Shown: positions 8,759 to 17,019, numbered from the stretch's first letter. The stretch is 64,000 nt of DNA from Bacillota bacterium (GCA_023437365.1 JAEZGK010000015.1:1-64000), one strand, 5' to 3'. The notes: a model not told the origin generated them from the sequence alone. Program-made: numbers and translations.

Positions 8759-8778
8759 CAAGCTTATAGGCGCTGTAG

Positions 8779-8812
8779 AAAAGGGGGGACTCCTTTGGGG
8801 TTTCCCCTTTTT
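8779..8812 (+). terminator. Terminator after the MFS gene
   Basis: AAAGGGG and CCCCTTT arms around an inner ACTCC/GGGGT segment, followed by a T run. Confidence 0.65.
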
Positions 8813-8849
8813 GTGTCGATAAGTTAAATGTAAAAATGTGGAAATAGTA

Positions 8850-8877
8850 TTGCATTTGAAGTTTGCTATGTTATAAT
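8850..8877 (+). promoter_or_regulatory. Promoter of the MerR-like gene
   Basis: TTGCAT (8850-8855), a 16-base spacer and TATAAT (8872-8877), about 45 bases before the GTG start. Confidence 0.55.
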
Positions 8878-8921
8878 GGAAAAAGTGGAAAATAATTACA
8901 TAATGCGGGAGGGGTAAACAA

Positions 8922-9668
8922 GTGGAGGAAGTTAGGTATATGATATCAGAAACTGCAAAACGTGTCGGCGTTGAAGCCCATGTTCTCAGGTACTGGCAAA
9001 AACAGTTGGAACTACCGATTTCCCGAAACGAAATGGATCAGCGTTATTATAAGGATTCGGATATTGAACTCTTTATAAGAGTAAAACATCTCATCAAGAA
9101 TGGTTTTCAGCTCAAGGCGATCAAAATGATTCTATCTGACATGGATAAGACGGATATGCAGGATATTCTTTTGCAGGAAACACTCAGACAGGATATTACT
9201 ACAGTCGATACGGCAGGGACAGAAGGTGCTGCTTCAGTGGTGACGTTCACCGGTGCGGATCAGCCTGTGAATAGTGAGAACAGAGAGGAGCAGATACAGT
9301 ACATGGAGGAAAACAAAGAGAATACCAATGAGACAAGTCTGATAACGGAACAGGCACAGGAGTTACCGGAGGAACAGGGTTCGAAGATAGACCGCTTCGG
9401 AGCTTTGTTAAGTCATATTCTCCTGTCAGCCTTGAAAGAGAATAATGAGGTTTTATCGAAAGAAATCAGCGGGAATATAACGGAGGGTGTAATCAGAGAA
9501 ATGAATTATCTGATGAGACTTCAGGAGGAAAAGGAAGAGGAACGTTACCGCAAGTTTGATGCGACCCTGCGCGAGCATCAGAAAAGCAGGATGATGGCAG
9601 CAGCGACGATGGACAAGCGTAAAAGAAAGAAGTCCAAATTCTTTACCAAGAACCGCGTATACATATAG
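8922..9668 (+). CDS. MerR-type helix-turn-helix protein
   Basis: This 248-residue protein has an N-terminal MerR winged-helix domain (YMISETAKRVGVEAHVLRYW, then RYYKDSDIELFIRVKHLIKNG, about 6-75). An acidic low-complexity linker (about 95-150) follows, then a predicted coiled coil (LMRLQEEKEEERYRKFDATL) and a very basic tail (KRKRKKSKFF). It lacks the effector domain of classic MerR regulators, so a DNA-binding or chromosome-associated role similar to RacA is possible but unproven. GTG start with GGGAGGGG 7 bases upstream; an in-frame ATG at 8940 is a less likely alternative. Confidence 0.75.
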   Translation: MEEVRYMISETAKRVGVEAHVLRYWQKQLELPISRNEMDQRYYKDSDIELFIRVKHLIKNGFQLKAIKMILSDMDKTDMQDILLQETLRQDITTVDTAGTEGAASVVTFTGADQPVNSENREEQIQYMEENKENTNETSLITEQAQELPEEQGSKIDRFGALLSHILLSALKENNEVLSKEISGNITEGVIREMNYLMRLQEEKEEERYRKFDATLREHQKSRMMAAATMDKRKRKKSKFFTKNRVYI

Positions 9669-9676
9669 AAAATCAA

Positions 9677-9766
9677 AGAGGCTGTTACAAAATAACTAAT
9701 ATATCTTACGTAGGAATATCTTGAAAAAGCCACGTAAGGTACATAAATCATTTTGTAACAGCCTCT
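9677..9766. terminator. Long hairpin between convergent genes
   Basis: AGAGGCTGTTACAAAAT (9677-9693) is perfectly complementary to 9750-9766. A second stem CTTACGT/ACGTAAG (9705-9711, 9732-9738) lies inside. It sits between the MerR-like gene and the convergent ferredoxin gene, so a bidirectional terminator is the simplest reading. At 90 bases with 17-bp perfect ends it could also be a small repeat element. Confidence 0.55.
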
Positions 9767-9779
9767 ATGTATTTGTTAC

Positions 9780-9947
9780 TTATGCTGAAATTGCGCCTGT
9801 AGGGCATGTATCTGCACATGCGCCACAATCGATGCATGTATTGGGATCAATTTCATAATGGTTTGCTCCTTCGGAAATTGATCCGGTAGGGCAAGTGTCA
9901 GCGCATGCTGCGCAGCTGATGCAATCATCACTAATTGTATATGCCAT
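9780..9947 (-). CDS. 2[4Fe-4S] ferredoxin
   Basis: This 55-residue protein is too short for the usual ORF cut-off. Two clostridial cluster motifs are complete: CISCAACADTCP (C9, C12, C15, C19) and CIDCGACADTCP (C38, C41, C44, C48), each with the CP ending. It is a low-potential electron carrier for fermentative enzymes such as pyruvate:ferredoxin oxidoreductase and hydrogenase. AAGGAGG lies 10 bases before the ATG. It is transcribed alone on the minus strand, toward the hairpin at 9677-9766. Confidence 0.95.
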   Translation of the reverse strand: MAYTISDDCISCAACADTCPTGSISEGANHYEIDPNTCIDCGACADTCPTGAISA

Positions 9948-10276
9948 TGTCAAACAACCTCCTTTTCATAGCAATCGACTATATTTTAATATAAATAAAG
10001 AAAGAATGCAAGAATAAATTGCTTGGAATATTTTTCGAAAAATTTTTCGTGATACCGTTCACTGACTGTATTTCTTATAAGCAAAACTAATAGAGTTATA
10101 GCTTGCTTCACTTGCTTCGTCTTTTGATTTACAGGCTTGACGTTGACTGAGTGATGGAATATAATAATGGCTAAGCTAACGAATAACTTCGGATAGCTAT
10201 CCTAGTTGATTGATACTTTATAGAAAGCATTGCTTTCTGTCTAGGTTGACAATATTATTATTAAGGAGGAATTACA
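9948..10276. other. Intergenic region with the DUF1858 promoter and leader
   Basis: The left part is AT-rich and would hold the ferredoxin promoter, which I could not place. The right part has a near-consensus promoter (10137-10165). A leader of about 105 bases follows with two small palindromes: GGATAGCTATCC (10191-10202) and AGAAAGCATTGCTTTCT (10221-10237). No coding potential beyond trivial peptides. Confidence 0.5.
10137..10165 (+). promoter_or_regulatory. Near-consensus sigma-A promoter of the DUF1858 gene
   Basis: TTGACG (10137-10142), exactly 17 bases, TATAAT (10160-10165). Confidence 0.75.
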
Positions 10277-10477
10277 ATGGCTAAGATTACAAAGGAAATG
10301 ACAATTGCACAGGCAATCTCGGTTGATCAGAGCATCATTCCTGTGTTATTAGATATAGGCATGCACTGCCTCGGATGTCCGTCCGCGCAGGCAGAGACCT
10401 TAGAGGAAGCTGCTATGGTTCATGGCTTAGATCCTGAAGAGCTTATGGAACGCATATCTGCAGAAGTCGGTGAATAA
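10277..10477 (+). CDS. DUF1858 domain protein
   Basis: This 66-residue protein consists of a single DUF1858 domain, also described as a hybrid-cluster-protein-associated redox disulfide domain. The family signature is ITKEMTIAQAISVDQSIIPVL near the N-terminus and MHCLGCPSAQAETLEEAA, whose CLGC pair (C33, C36) is the presumed redox-active dithiol. Function in the cell is unknown. AAGGAGG precedes the ATG by 8 bases. It has its own strong promoter, a leader of about 105 bases and a terminator, and lies near the ferredoxin gene, which fits a redox role. Confidence 0.85.
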   Translation: MAKITKEMTIAQAISVDQSIIPVLLDIGMHCLGCPSAQAETLEEAAMVHGLDPEELMERISAEVGE

Positions 10478-10487
10478 ATAAAAGATA

Positions 10488-10518
10488 AGCGGGAGAAGGT
10501 ATGATCTCCCGCTTTTTT
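10488..10518 (+). terminator. Terminator after the DUF1858 gene
   Basis: AGCGGGAGA/TCTCCCGCT with an 8-base loop and TTTTTT: a textbook intrinsic terminator. Confidence 0.85.
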
Positions 10519-10572
10519 GTTACCCGGTCAGGGTATGATAATCTGTGACATGGTATATCGTTGAACTATTAC

Positions 10573-11346
10573 TTACATTACAGACAGGATCTGTAAGGCA
10601 TGATCCTTAACGATAACCTCATAATGCTCATCAAAGTAAGAGGAGCTGGCATAAGTGGAGCGCTCTACCTTACCGTATTCTGAAATAATATTACATACCT
10701 TATTGAATTCCTCAGGTGTATGCCCGGAAATACTGATTACAAGATAATAAGTAGAATTCACAGGATTCTTATACAGAGTATTGGCTCCGTTATAGGTTCC
10801 AACCATGATATAAGCCAGCTGGGTAACTTCTTTCAAAGAACGGAAGGAGTATATCTTAGTTAAGTTGGTGGAAATATGAACACCTGGTTTGGGAACTATC
10901 TCATTATCTGGAGCTTCAGCTGTGTCCAGGGTATCCTCCTTGGAGCTATCTTCTGCTTCCTCGTTCAGTTCGTCCTCCAATTGGTCAAAGCAATTTATAA
11001 TTTCATCTGCGTAAGAATCCTCATCTGAGTCCGGCTTTCCATTGTTCTCATGAACATTAAACGAAGAGAACTTGGAAAAACGGGTATCCAGCTCGTCAGG
11101 GTCTTCTACCTTGGTAATAACCAGAATAAGACATTCGGTGGAAACAGGAATGGCTTCAATCATTAAAGGAATATCATCAACCTCAAAACCGAATTCATAA
11201 AAAGCCTGCTGTATCATATCACGAAACAATGCTTTTGCTTTTTCTGTTCCATAAGCGAGCTCGCTTATCTTCAGCTCTCGGTCTATTAAATCACTTTTAT
11301 TCAAGGTACATCTGATTTGATTGTCACTGATTTTTTCTATCTTCAT
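10573..11346 (-). CDS. mecA: MecA-type adaptor protein
   Basis: This 257-residue protein belongs to the MecA family, which in Bacillus delivers substrates such as ComK to the ClpCP protease. The N-terminal domain (MKIEKISDNQIRCTLNKSDL) and a C-terminal domain (IYSFRSLKEVTQLA and HEVIVKDHALQ) are joined by a very acidic linker (EDELNEEAEDSSKEDTLD), the usual layout. I chose the ATG at 11344-11346: AAGGGG lies upstream, and the promoter at 11419-11447 would start transcription almost at the more distal in-frame ATG (11406). The actual substrate here is not known. Confidence 0.85.
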   Translation of the reverse strand: MKIEKISDNQIRCTLNKSDLIDRELKISELAYGTEKAKALFRDMIQQAFYEFGFEVDDIPLMIEAIPVSTECLILVITKVEDPDELDTRFSKFSSFNVHENNGKPDSDEDSYADEIINCFDQLEDELNEEAEDSSKEDTLDTAEAPDNEIVPKPGVHISTNLTKIYSFRSLKEVTQLAYIMVGTYNGANTLYKNPVNSTYYLVISISGHTPEEFNKVCNIISEYGKVERSTYASSSYFDEHYEVIVKDHALQILSVM

Positions 11347-11418
11347 AAAGTACACCCCTTTCTGTACAAAACAGGAATGATTTACGTACATGCGAAATCC
11401 ATCCATCGGTGTAAAAAA

Positions 11419-11447
11419 AGTATAATTTAAATCACAGGCAAAGTCAA
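11419..11447 (-). promoter_or_regulatory. Promoter of mecA
   Basis: Minus strand: TTGACT (11442-11447), 17 bases, TATACT (11419-11424). Confidence 0.7.
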
Positions 11448-11570
11448 TATATCTAGTTATGAAATTTGTATGAATGATCCGATAAAATCAACAGATTTTC
11501 TGACAATTGAAAGTGGCAAAACATACAAATTTTGAACAAAAAATCGTGATTTTAGACATGGACAAAAATA

Positions 11571-11599
11571 TTGATTTGTTTCCATTATCTGGTTATAAT
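11571..11599 (+). promoter_or_regulatory. Promoter of the kinase / MinD-like pair
   Basis: TTGATT (11571-11576), 17 bases, TATAAT (11594-11599), 48 bases before the kinase ATG. Confidence 0.65.
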
Positions 11600-11646
11600 A
11601 AAGATGTGACTTGGTTCTGTAACCTAAACTGATAGGAAAGGAGAGA

Positions 11647-13056
11647 ATGCAGCAGGAAATCTGGTTTCAAAAGTACCGAATCCTACGACTACTTGGCAGA
11701 GGAGGCACTGCCGAGGTTTATCTTGCCGAACACATCAAATTAAAATCTTATCGTGCTATCAAATGTATTTCTAAAAAACATCCCCTATACGATTTACAAA
11801 GAAATGAAGCATTATTACTAAAGAACCTGAAACATTCCTGCATTCCTATAATTTATGATATTGAGGAGGATGAAGAAAGTTCCTATATTGTCGAAGAATA
11901 TCTGGAAGGTGTTACTCTGAAGGAGCTGGTTGCATCCTGCGGACCGATTCGCGAGGAGCGGCTGCTTCATTACACCCTACTTCTCTGTGATGTCATTGAT
12001 TATCTACATAAAACAGACAGACCTATTCTCTATATGGATTTAAAGCCGGAGAATATCCTTGTTTTAGGTAACAGTCTGAAACTTGTTGATTTTGGAAGCG
12101 CGATTTATCAGGATGAACTGTCTGCCGATAATAAGGTCTGCGCTACAAAAGGGTATGCAGCTCCCGAATTATATCTTCAAGGGGACATTGACAATCGCAG
12201 CGAAGTATACGGAATTGGCATGTTGATGTATTTTATGGCTACCGGTCGGAGTATTCCTGTCAATAGAACGGATTTTACTAATATCGATCAGATGAGAGTC
12301 TGCTCCAAACAGTTAGAAAGTATTATTAACCATTGCCTCAAATTTCATCCCGCTCAGAGATATGCTACGGCCGAGCAGTTAAAAAAGCAATTATCAGCAC
12401 TTCGGCATAAATGCCGGGGAACTATAGAATCAGGTCGGCCTATTACAATTGCAATCGCCGGAACGCAGCAAAGAGTCGGGGTAACACATTTTGCAATTCG
12501 TCTGTGCAAATACTTTCTTCAGGCAGGAAAAGGCTGTCTTTACCAGGAGAGAAATCACAGCGGACATGTCAGTAGGATCAGAAGTTGTTATCAACAGGTT
12601 CCTGACAAAGAAGGTATATACGAAGTCGAAGGAATAGCGATGACCACCCGGGAGAGCTCAGAGAAGATTACGGCACAATATCAGGTAACTGTACTCGATT
12701 ACGGATGCCTGAGCAAAGATAACCTATATGATTTTTTGAAGGCAGATCAAAAGCTCCTGATCTTAGGGGCGAAGGATTGGGAATTGCAGCATTCGGAACA
12801 GATATTGGATATGACAGCAGAATATAAAGATATAACATATTTATTTAATTTTCTGGATGGAAGACAATTCCGCCGTGTGTGCAAAAGCATGGGTAATAAG
12901 AATTGCAGAAGACTTCCCTATGAACCGGACCCTTATGCAAGGCATAAGAGAAATCGGGAATCAGAATTTATTTGTGATCTGCTTGGACTTAAGGTTCAAT
13001 TCGGAATTTGGGGAAGGATGAGAAAATCAAATTTGGAGGGAGTCTATGAACCGTAA
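11647..13056 (+). CDS. Ser/Thr protein kinase with a MinD-like C-terminal domain
   Basis: This 469-residue protein has two parts. Residues 10-255 form a Hanks-type kinase: glycine loop GRGGTAEV (17-24), ATP lysine in RAIK (K39), catalytic YMDLKPEN (D131, K133, N136), DFG (148-150) and AAPE (171-174), all intact. Residues 265-420 read like a ParA/MinD-type domain (ITIAIAGTQQRVGVTHFAIR), but the loop AGTQQRVGVTH lacks the Walker A lysine. There is no membrane helix or PASTA repeat, so this is a cytosolic kinase unlike PrkC. AGGAAAGGAGAG precedes the ATG. Its end overlaps the next gene by 11 bases, so the two are translationally linked. Substrates are unknown. Confidence 0.85.
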   Translation: MQQEIWFQKYRILRLLGRGGTAEVYLAEHIKLKSYRAIKCISKKHPLYDLQRNEALLLKNLKHSCIPIIYDIEEDEESSYIVEEYLEGVTLKELVASCGPIREERLLHYTLLLCDVIDYLHKTDRPILYMDLKPENILVLGNSLKLVDFGSAIYQDELSADNKVCATKGYAAPELYLQGDIDNRSEVYGIGMLMYFMATGRSIPVNRTDFTNIDQMRVCSKQLESIINHCLKFHPAQRYATAEQLKKQLSALRHKCRGTIESGRPITIAIAGTQQRVGVTHFAIRLCKYFLQAGKGCLYQERNHSGHVSRIRSCYQQVPDKEGIYEVEGIAMTTRESSEKITAQYQVTVLDYGCLSKDNLYDFLKADQKLLILGAKDWELQHSEQILDMTAEYKDITYLFNFLDGRQFRRVCKSMGNKNCRRLPYEPDPYARHKRNRESEFICDLLGLKVQFGIWGRMRKSNLEGVYEP

Positions 13057-13675
13057 GCCCATACTGCTCAGAAAGCTGGCAATGGATGGCGGCAGCAAGG
13101 TTCGCGAGGTAATCGGTCTGATTGGAAGCCGAGCGGGTTCCGGTGTAACCTATACGGGCATGATGTTAGCCTTCTACCTTGGGAATGAGCTTGGTAGAAA
13201 GACAGCCTTTATTGAGTGCAGCGGCCATCGGGATTTTGACCTGATTCAAAAATCGTATGAATGGAGCTGTGAGGAGAGTGCTACCTTTCGCTTCCGTAAT
13301 ATTACCTATTACAAGAATATGAGCACGGAAGTGATCGCAGATATTCTGGGAGAGGATTATGAATATGTCATTATAGACTTTGGTTATGACTTTTCGGACA
13401 ACCGGGAGGAATTTCTGCGATGCAGCTTGAAAGCAGTCATAGCCGGTCGATCCGAATGGGATATTATAAAGCTATTTTCCTTTATCAGCAGGCATGTGAC
13501 AATTCGCGGCAGTGATACCTGGCACTATTTGATCCCGCAGGCAGATGACAGAATGATAACAAGACTAAAAAAAGAGACACACCGTAAGATTTGGGCAATT
13601 CCTTTTACGGAGGATCCCACTCGTCCTAACCGCAGTACGAAGCAGTTTATCAAGGAATTACTCCGGCTGATATAA
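13046..13675 (+). CDS. MinD/ParA-like protein with a degenerate P-loop
   Basis: This 209-residue protein resembles the SIMIBI NTPases MinD, ParA and CpaE (VIGLIGSRAGSGVTYTGMM, about 22-40; TAFIECSG at strand 2; YVIIDFGYDF, a Walker B-like strand with D). The loop GSRAGSGVT has no lysine at either the signature or the Walker A position, so ATP hydrolysis is doubtful. It matches the C-terminal domain of the upstream kinase in layout (G-x-GVT, then an amphipathic helix, then a strand ending in E), which suggests the two share ancestry. GGAGGG precedes the ATG inside the kinase gene. The function is unknown; a scaffold or localisation partner of the kinase is one inference. Confidence 0.7.
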   Translation: MNRKPILLRKLAMDGGSKVREVIGLIGSRAGSGVTYTGMMLAFYLGNELGRKTAFIECSGHRDFDLIQKSYEWSCEESATFRFRNITYYKNMSTEVIADILGEDYEYVIIDFGYDFSDNREEFLRCSLKAVIAGRSEWDIIKLFSFISRHVTIRGSDTWHYLIPQADDRMITRLKKETHRKIWAIPFTEDPTRPNRSTKQFIKELLRLI

Positions 13676-13809
13676 GTGAGGGCAGGAATAGGCACCAATC
13701 CGGGAGTAGAAGTATAACATATCACAAATGACCTTCTTATCCAAGGCAATGTAAAACTATATTCCTGCCATACTGAAAGCCAATTACGAGCTATTTCGTA
13801 CTACAGAAA

Positions 13810-13904
13810 CAGACCGCAGACATCCCGGTCACCGGCACTTAAAAAGCCCTCTATACTTTTTTGTCGGAAGACAATCTGCAGCTTCGGGTATCATCTGCGG
13901 TCTG
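13810..13904 (+). repeat. 95-base hairpin with 11-bp perfect ends
   Basis: CAGACCGCAGA (13810-13820) pairs with 13894-13904. Inside, CCGGCA/TGTCGG and AAAAAG/CTTTTT can pair, with a G-U wobble on the plus strand. It lies 135 bases after the MinD-like gene. Confidence 0.5.
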
Positions 13905-13929
13905 TATGGTAAGAATAAGGGATGAAGCT

Positions 13930-13977
13930 AAAAGTAGCGTGTGAGTTATTATAGATTAATAGCTCATATGCTACTTT
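13930..13977 (+). terminator. Terminator-like hairpin
   Basis: AAAGTAGC...GCTACTTT arms with an inner TGAGTTATTA/TAATAGCTCA stem, followed by ATTTTGT. It could end transcription from the kinase pair. Confidence 0.45.
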
Positions 13978-14118
13978 ATTTTGTAATAGGAAAGTGAGTC
14001 CTATTACATAACAACGCTCCGCATAGCGAACAAGTTCGCTTTGGGATGCGCACCTCAGCGTATAAAGCTTATTGCATAAGCGTTCGGAAGTTATTGCTTC
14101 GCAATCCGCTCGGGCGCG

Positions 14119-14142
14119 AAAGTGTCAGCGGGCTGACACTTT
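14119..14142 (+). repeat. Perfect hairpin AAAGTGTCAGC
   Basis: 11-bp perfect stem with a two-base loop, the last of a row of hairpins. No T run follows. Confidence 0.5.
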
Positions 14143-14380
14143 GCTCAATTAATATAATTAATAACTCTGGCATGGCGTAGAGTATCTTCGATTGTAAGGC
14201 GACAGACCCTGCCCCCCCACATGAATTTTACCTTTTATCCATGCTTCTTACCAATTTTTAATCTGAAATGTCGAATTTGGTGATGACGATAAATTAATAA
14301 AATGCTATAATGTATCAAAAGAGCAAATTAGATAAAAATGTACTAAATTAGATAAATCATTGGAAAGGCATGGTAATAAA

Positions 14381-16087
14381 ATGGATAGACGAACAAAGAC
14401 GGCATTAATAGGCTCAGCTGCAGCAGTAGTTCTGATTCTCATCCTGATCGGAGTGGCTGTAGTAAAGTTCCTGACACCGAGTAAAGAAATGATGCCTCTG
14501 ACTGCATATTATGAAGTGGAGTCTTCGGAGGTTCTGGTCATCCTGCAGAATGAAGTATATGAGAAGAAAGGTCAGCTGCTGAACGGAGCAGTATATATAG
14601 ATTATGAAACCGTATTAACATATTTCAATCATAGATTCTATTGGGATTCCAACGAAAAGATACTGACCTATACGACGCCGAATGAAATCATTCAATCCGT
14701 AGCCGGAAGTAAGAGTTATTCGGTAACAAAGAATATGATAAAGACTGACATGGAGACAGGGCAGCCGATGGTTGAGATAGTATCTGACCAGGTATATCTT
14801 TCCTTGGATTTTGTACAGAAGTATTCGGATATGACTTATGAATACTATGAGAATCCAAGCCGGGTGGTCATACAATATCTCTGGGGTGATTATCTTTATA
14901 CTGAGGTGACGAAGGCTACGCAGCTGAGAACCGAAGCAAGCATCAAAAGTCCGATTCTGTCCGAGCTTACACAGGGGACCGTGCTGCAATATATAGATAC
15001 AGAAGAAGTTCCTAAGAAGGGCTTCCTCAAGGTTATGACCTCGGATGGTATCAGGGGTTATGTGAAATCAAAGTATACTAAGGAAGCCGAATATCAGAAG
15101 CTGGAGAGCTCCTTTCGATTACCCGAGTATACTGCTCAAACCCGCCCTGGATCGGTGAATTTGGTATTTCATCAGGTGTTCAATACGGATGCCGCTGATA
15201 ATTTGGAAGGGCTGATCGCTAACACCAGTGGTGTTACTGTCGTATCCCCTACCTGGTTCAGTATTATTAGTAACTCGGGAACGATATCCTCTCTTGCGAC
15301 AGAACGTTATGTCACTAAGGCTAAGGAACTTGGACTTGAGGTCTGGGCTTTGGTGGATGACTTTAATCCGGAGGTTAATATGAAGGAGCTGCTTTCCTAT
15401 ACCTCCAGAAGAGAGATACTGTCCAATGCTTTGATTGAGGCAGCATTGCAATATAAACTAAATGGTATCAACATTGATTTTGAGAAAATTCCGTCCAAGG
15501 CAGGACCGGATTATATACAATTCCTCAGGGAGCTTTCGGTTAAATGCAGAAATAACGGCATCGTATTGTCGGTGGACAGCTATGTACCTTCCAATTATAC
15601 GGAATATTATGACAGGGAGGAACAAGGTAAGATTGTGGATTATGTGGTGGTCATGGCATATGATGAATTCTATGCCGGATCTGAGGTTGCCGGACCGGTG
15701 TCCTCGATCGGATTCGTGAAGGATGCCGTAAACAATATCCTGACTATGGTTCCGAAGGAAAAAACGATTATTGCTATTCCTTTTTATACACGGCTATGGA
15801 AAGAAAGCACAAAGGGCGAGGTAACCTCTGAAAGCTATGGTATGGGAAAAGCTGCCAAGATTTTGGAGGAGAACGGGGTTGAAGCAAAGTGGAGTGATAC
15901 CTACGGCTGCTATTATGGAGAATTCATCAAAGAGGACGCGACCTATAAAATCTGGCTTGAGGATGAAAAATCTATCGAGGAGAAGCTGAAGGTGATTTCA
16001 GCGGCAGATGTCGCAGGGATTGCCGAATGGAAGCTAGGACTGGAGAAGGAAAGCATCTGGAACGTGATTACTCCATATCTGAAGTAA
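14381..16087 (+). CDS. Membrane-anchored GH18-family glycosidase with SH3 domain
   Basis: This 568-residue protein starts with an N-terminal membrane anchor (TALIGSAAAVVLILILIGVA, about 7-28). A copper-amine-oxidase-like N-terminal domain (about 45-170) follows, then a bacterial SH3 domain (QLRTEASIKSPILSELTQG, about 182-235) and a glycosyl hydrolase family 18 domain (about 255-565). The DxxDxE-type strand is present as GINIDFEKIP (about 362-371), with E as the predicted proton donor. Similar domains occur in spore and cell-wall hydrolases such as YaaH and YdhD, so peptidoglycan or aminosugar cleavage outside the membrane is likely. I use the ATG at 14381; a TTG at 14360 is in frame but has no ribosome binding site. 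A terminator follows at 16168. Confidence 0.85.
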   Translation: MDRRTKTALIGSAAAVVLILILIGVAVVKFLTPSKEMMPLTAYYEVESSEVLVILQNEVYEKKGQLLNGAVYIDYETVLTYFNHRFYWDSNEKILTYTTPNEIIQSVAGSKSYSVTKNMIKTDMETGQPMVEIVSDQVYLSLDFVQKYSDMTYEYYENPSRVVIQYLWGDYLYTEVTKATQLRTEASIKSPILSELTQGTVLQYIDTEEVPKKGFLKVMTSDGIRGYVKSKYTKEAEYQKLESSFRLPEYTAQTRPGSVNLVFHQVFNTDAADNLEGLIANTSGVTVVSPTWFSIISNSGTISSLATERYVTKAKELGLEVWALVDDFNPEVNMKELLSYTSRREILSNALIEAALQYKLNGINIDFEKIPSKAGPDYIQFLRELSVKCRNNGIVLSVDSYVPSNYTEYYDREEQGKIVDYVVVMAYDEFYAGSEVAGPVSSIGFVKDAVNNILTMVPKEKTIIAIPFYTRLWKESTKGEVTSESYGMGKAAKILEENGVEAKWSDTYGCYYGEFIKEDATYKIWLEDEKSIEEKLKVISAADVAGIAEWKLGLEKESIWNVITPYLK

Positions 16088-16167
16088 GCTGCTGCATAAC
16101 GGTTACTTAAGTATCAATGTCATAAACGAGTTTCATGCTCTCGTTCTACCAAAGAATAAATCAAGGA

Positions 16168-16207
16168 AAGCGGTAAGGCAGGAAAGAAAGCCTTACCGCT
16201 TCTTTCA
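16168..16207 (+). terminator. Terminator after the GH18 gene
   Basis: AAGCGGTAAGGC/GCCTTACCGCTT, a perfect 12-bp stem, followed by TCTTTC. Confidence 0.7.
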
Positions 16208-16293
16208 ATCCGATGTTGAGTTTGGACTTTTTGTAGAATAGGACAGGGGACGACTTCATATGATGTAAGGAAGTTAAGAATGGATGCCGTGAT

Positions 16294-17019
16294 ATGAAAA
16301 AATATTTTAATTTATTTTTTCTTTTATTCATTTGCTTTGCTTATGCCATATCTTCAGATAAATCGGTCAGTGTTATGAAGCAAGCGATTCAGGAGGAACA
16401 AAAGAAAACTGAGAAACAGTTGATCGTAGTGATTGATCCCGGGCATGGGGGAAGGGATCCCGGAAAAGTTGGTGTGGATCATGTCCTGGAGAAGGATGTG
16501 AACCTAAGTATCTCAAGAAAGCTCAAGAATCTCTTGGAACAGAATGATTTTAAGGTTATCATGACCAGGGATACGGATATTGGTCTATACAATGAAGGGG
16601 ATTCCAATAAGAAAAGGGCTGATATGTATGCAAGGGTTCAGATGATTAAGGACAGTAAAGCGGATCTAGCAATCAGTATCCACCAGAACAGCTTTACCGA
16701 AGAATATGTCAAGGGTGCCCAGGTATTCTATTATAAGAAGTCCAGCCAGGGTAAAAAGCTTGCAGAAATTCTCCAGAAACAGATTGTAGAGACAATCGCT
16801 GACGGGAATCATCGAAAGGCGAAGCCGAATGATAATTACTATATGCTGAAAAAAACAGATTGTCCCATAGCTATCGTAGAGTGCGGATATCTGTCCAATA
16901 TCCGTGAGGCGGGGTTATTAACGGACGATAACTATCAGGAAAGGATGGCATATGCAATCCATCTGGCGCTGATGCGCTTCATCAATGACGGAGGATTAAA
17001 GCAAGGAGAAGAATCTTGA
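16294..17019 (+). CDS. N-acetylmuramoyl-L-alanine amidase, CwlD-like
   Basis: This 241-residue Amidase_3 protein has an N-terminal membrane/signal helix (about 4-20). The zinc amidase motifs are all present: VVIDPGHGGRDPG (about 45-57, first His), E in LEKDVNLSIS, SIHQNSF (about 127-133, second His) and IVECGYLSN (catalytic Glu, about 193-201). Size and motifs match CwlD, which makes muramic-delta-lactam in spore cortex in sporulators; a vegetative wall role is also possible. The ribosome binding site before the ATG is weak. It stands between a terminated GH18 gene and the tsaC-like gene, which has its own promoter. Confidence 0.85.
   Translation: MKKYFNLFFLLFICFAYAISSDKSVSVMKQAIQEEQKKTEKQLIVVIDPGHGGRDPGKVGVDHVLEKDVNLSISRKLKNLLEQNDFKVIMTRDTDIGLYNEGDSNKKRADMYARVQMIKDSKADLAISIHQNSFTEEYVKGAQVFYYKKSSQGKKLAEILQKQIVETIADGNHRKAKPNDNYYMLKKTDCPIAIVECGYLSNIREAGLLTDDNYQERMAYAIHLALMRFINDGGLKQGEES

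Larger units (their letters stand above)
13676..14380. other. Long non-coding, hairpin-rich intergenic region
   Basis: About 700 bases without a plausible gene. It holds an ordered series of palindromes: 13681-13690 with 13760-13769 (GGCAGGAATA), 13810-13820 with 13894-13904 (CAGACCGCAGA), 13930-13977 (AAAGTAGC arms), 13983-14007 (GTAATAGGA arms), 14026-14039, 14067-14081, 14093-14105, and 14119-14142 (AAAGTGTCAGC arms, perfect). Toward the right end, TATAAT at 14306-14311 may be the -10 of the following gene. AAATTAGATAAA occurs twice (14325, 14345). Confidence 0.6.

Noticed and set aside
10166..10195. Leader peptide MAKLTNNFG before the DUF1858 gene
   Set aside because: It resembles the start of the real protein but has no ribosome binding site and overlaps the -10 region and likely start point.
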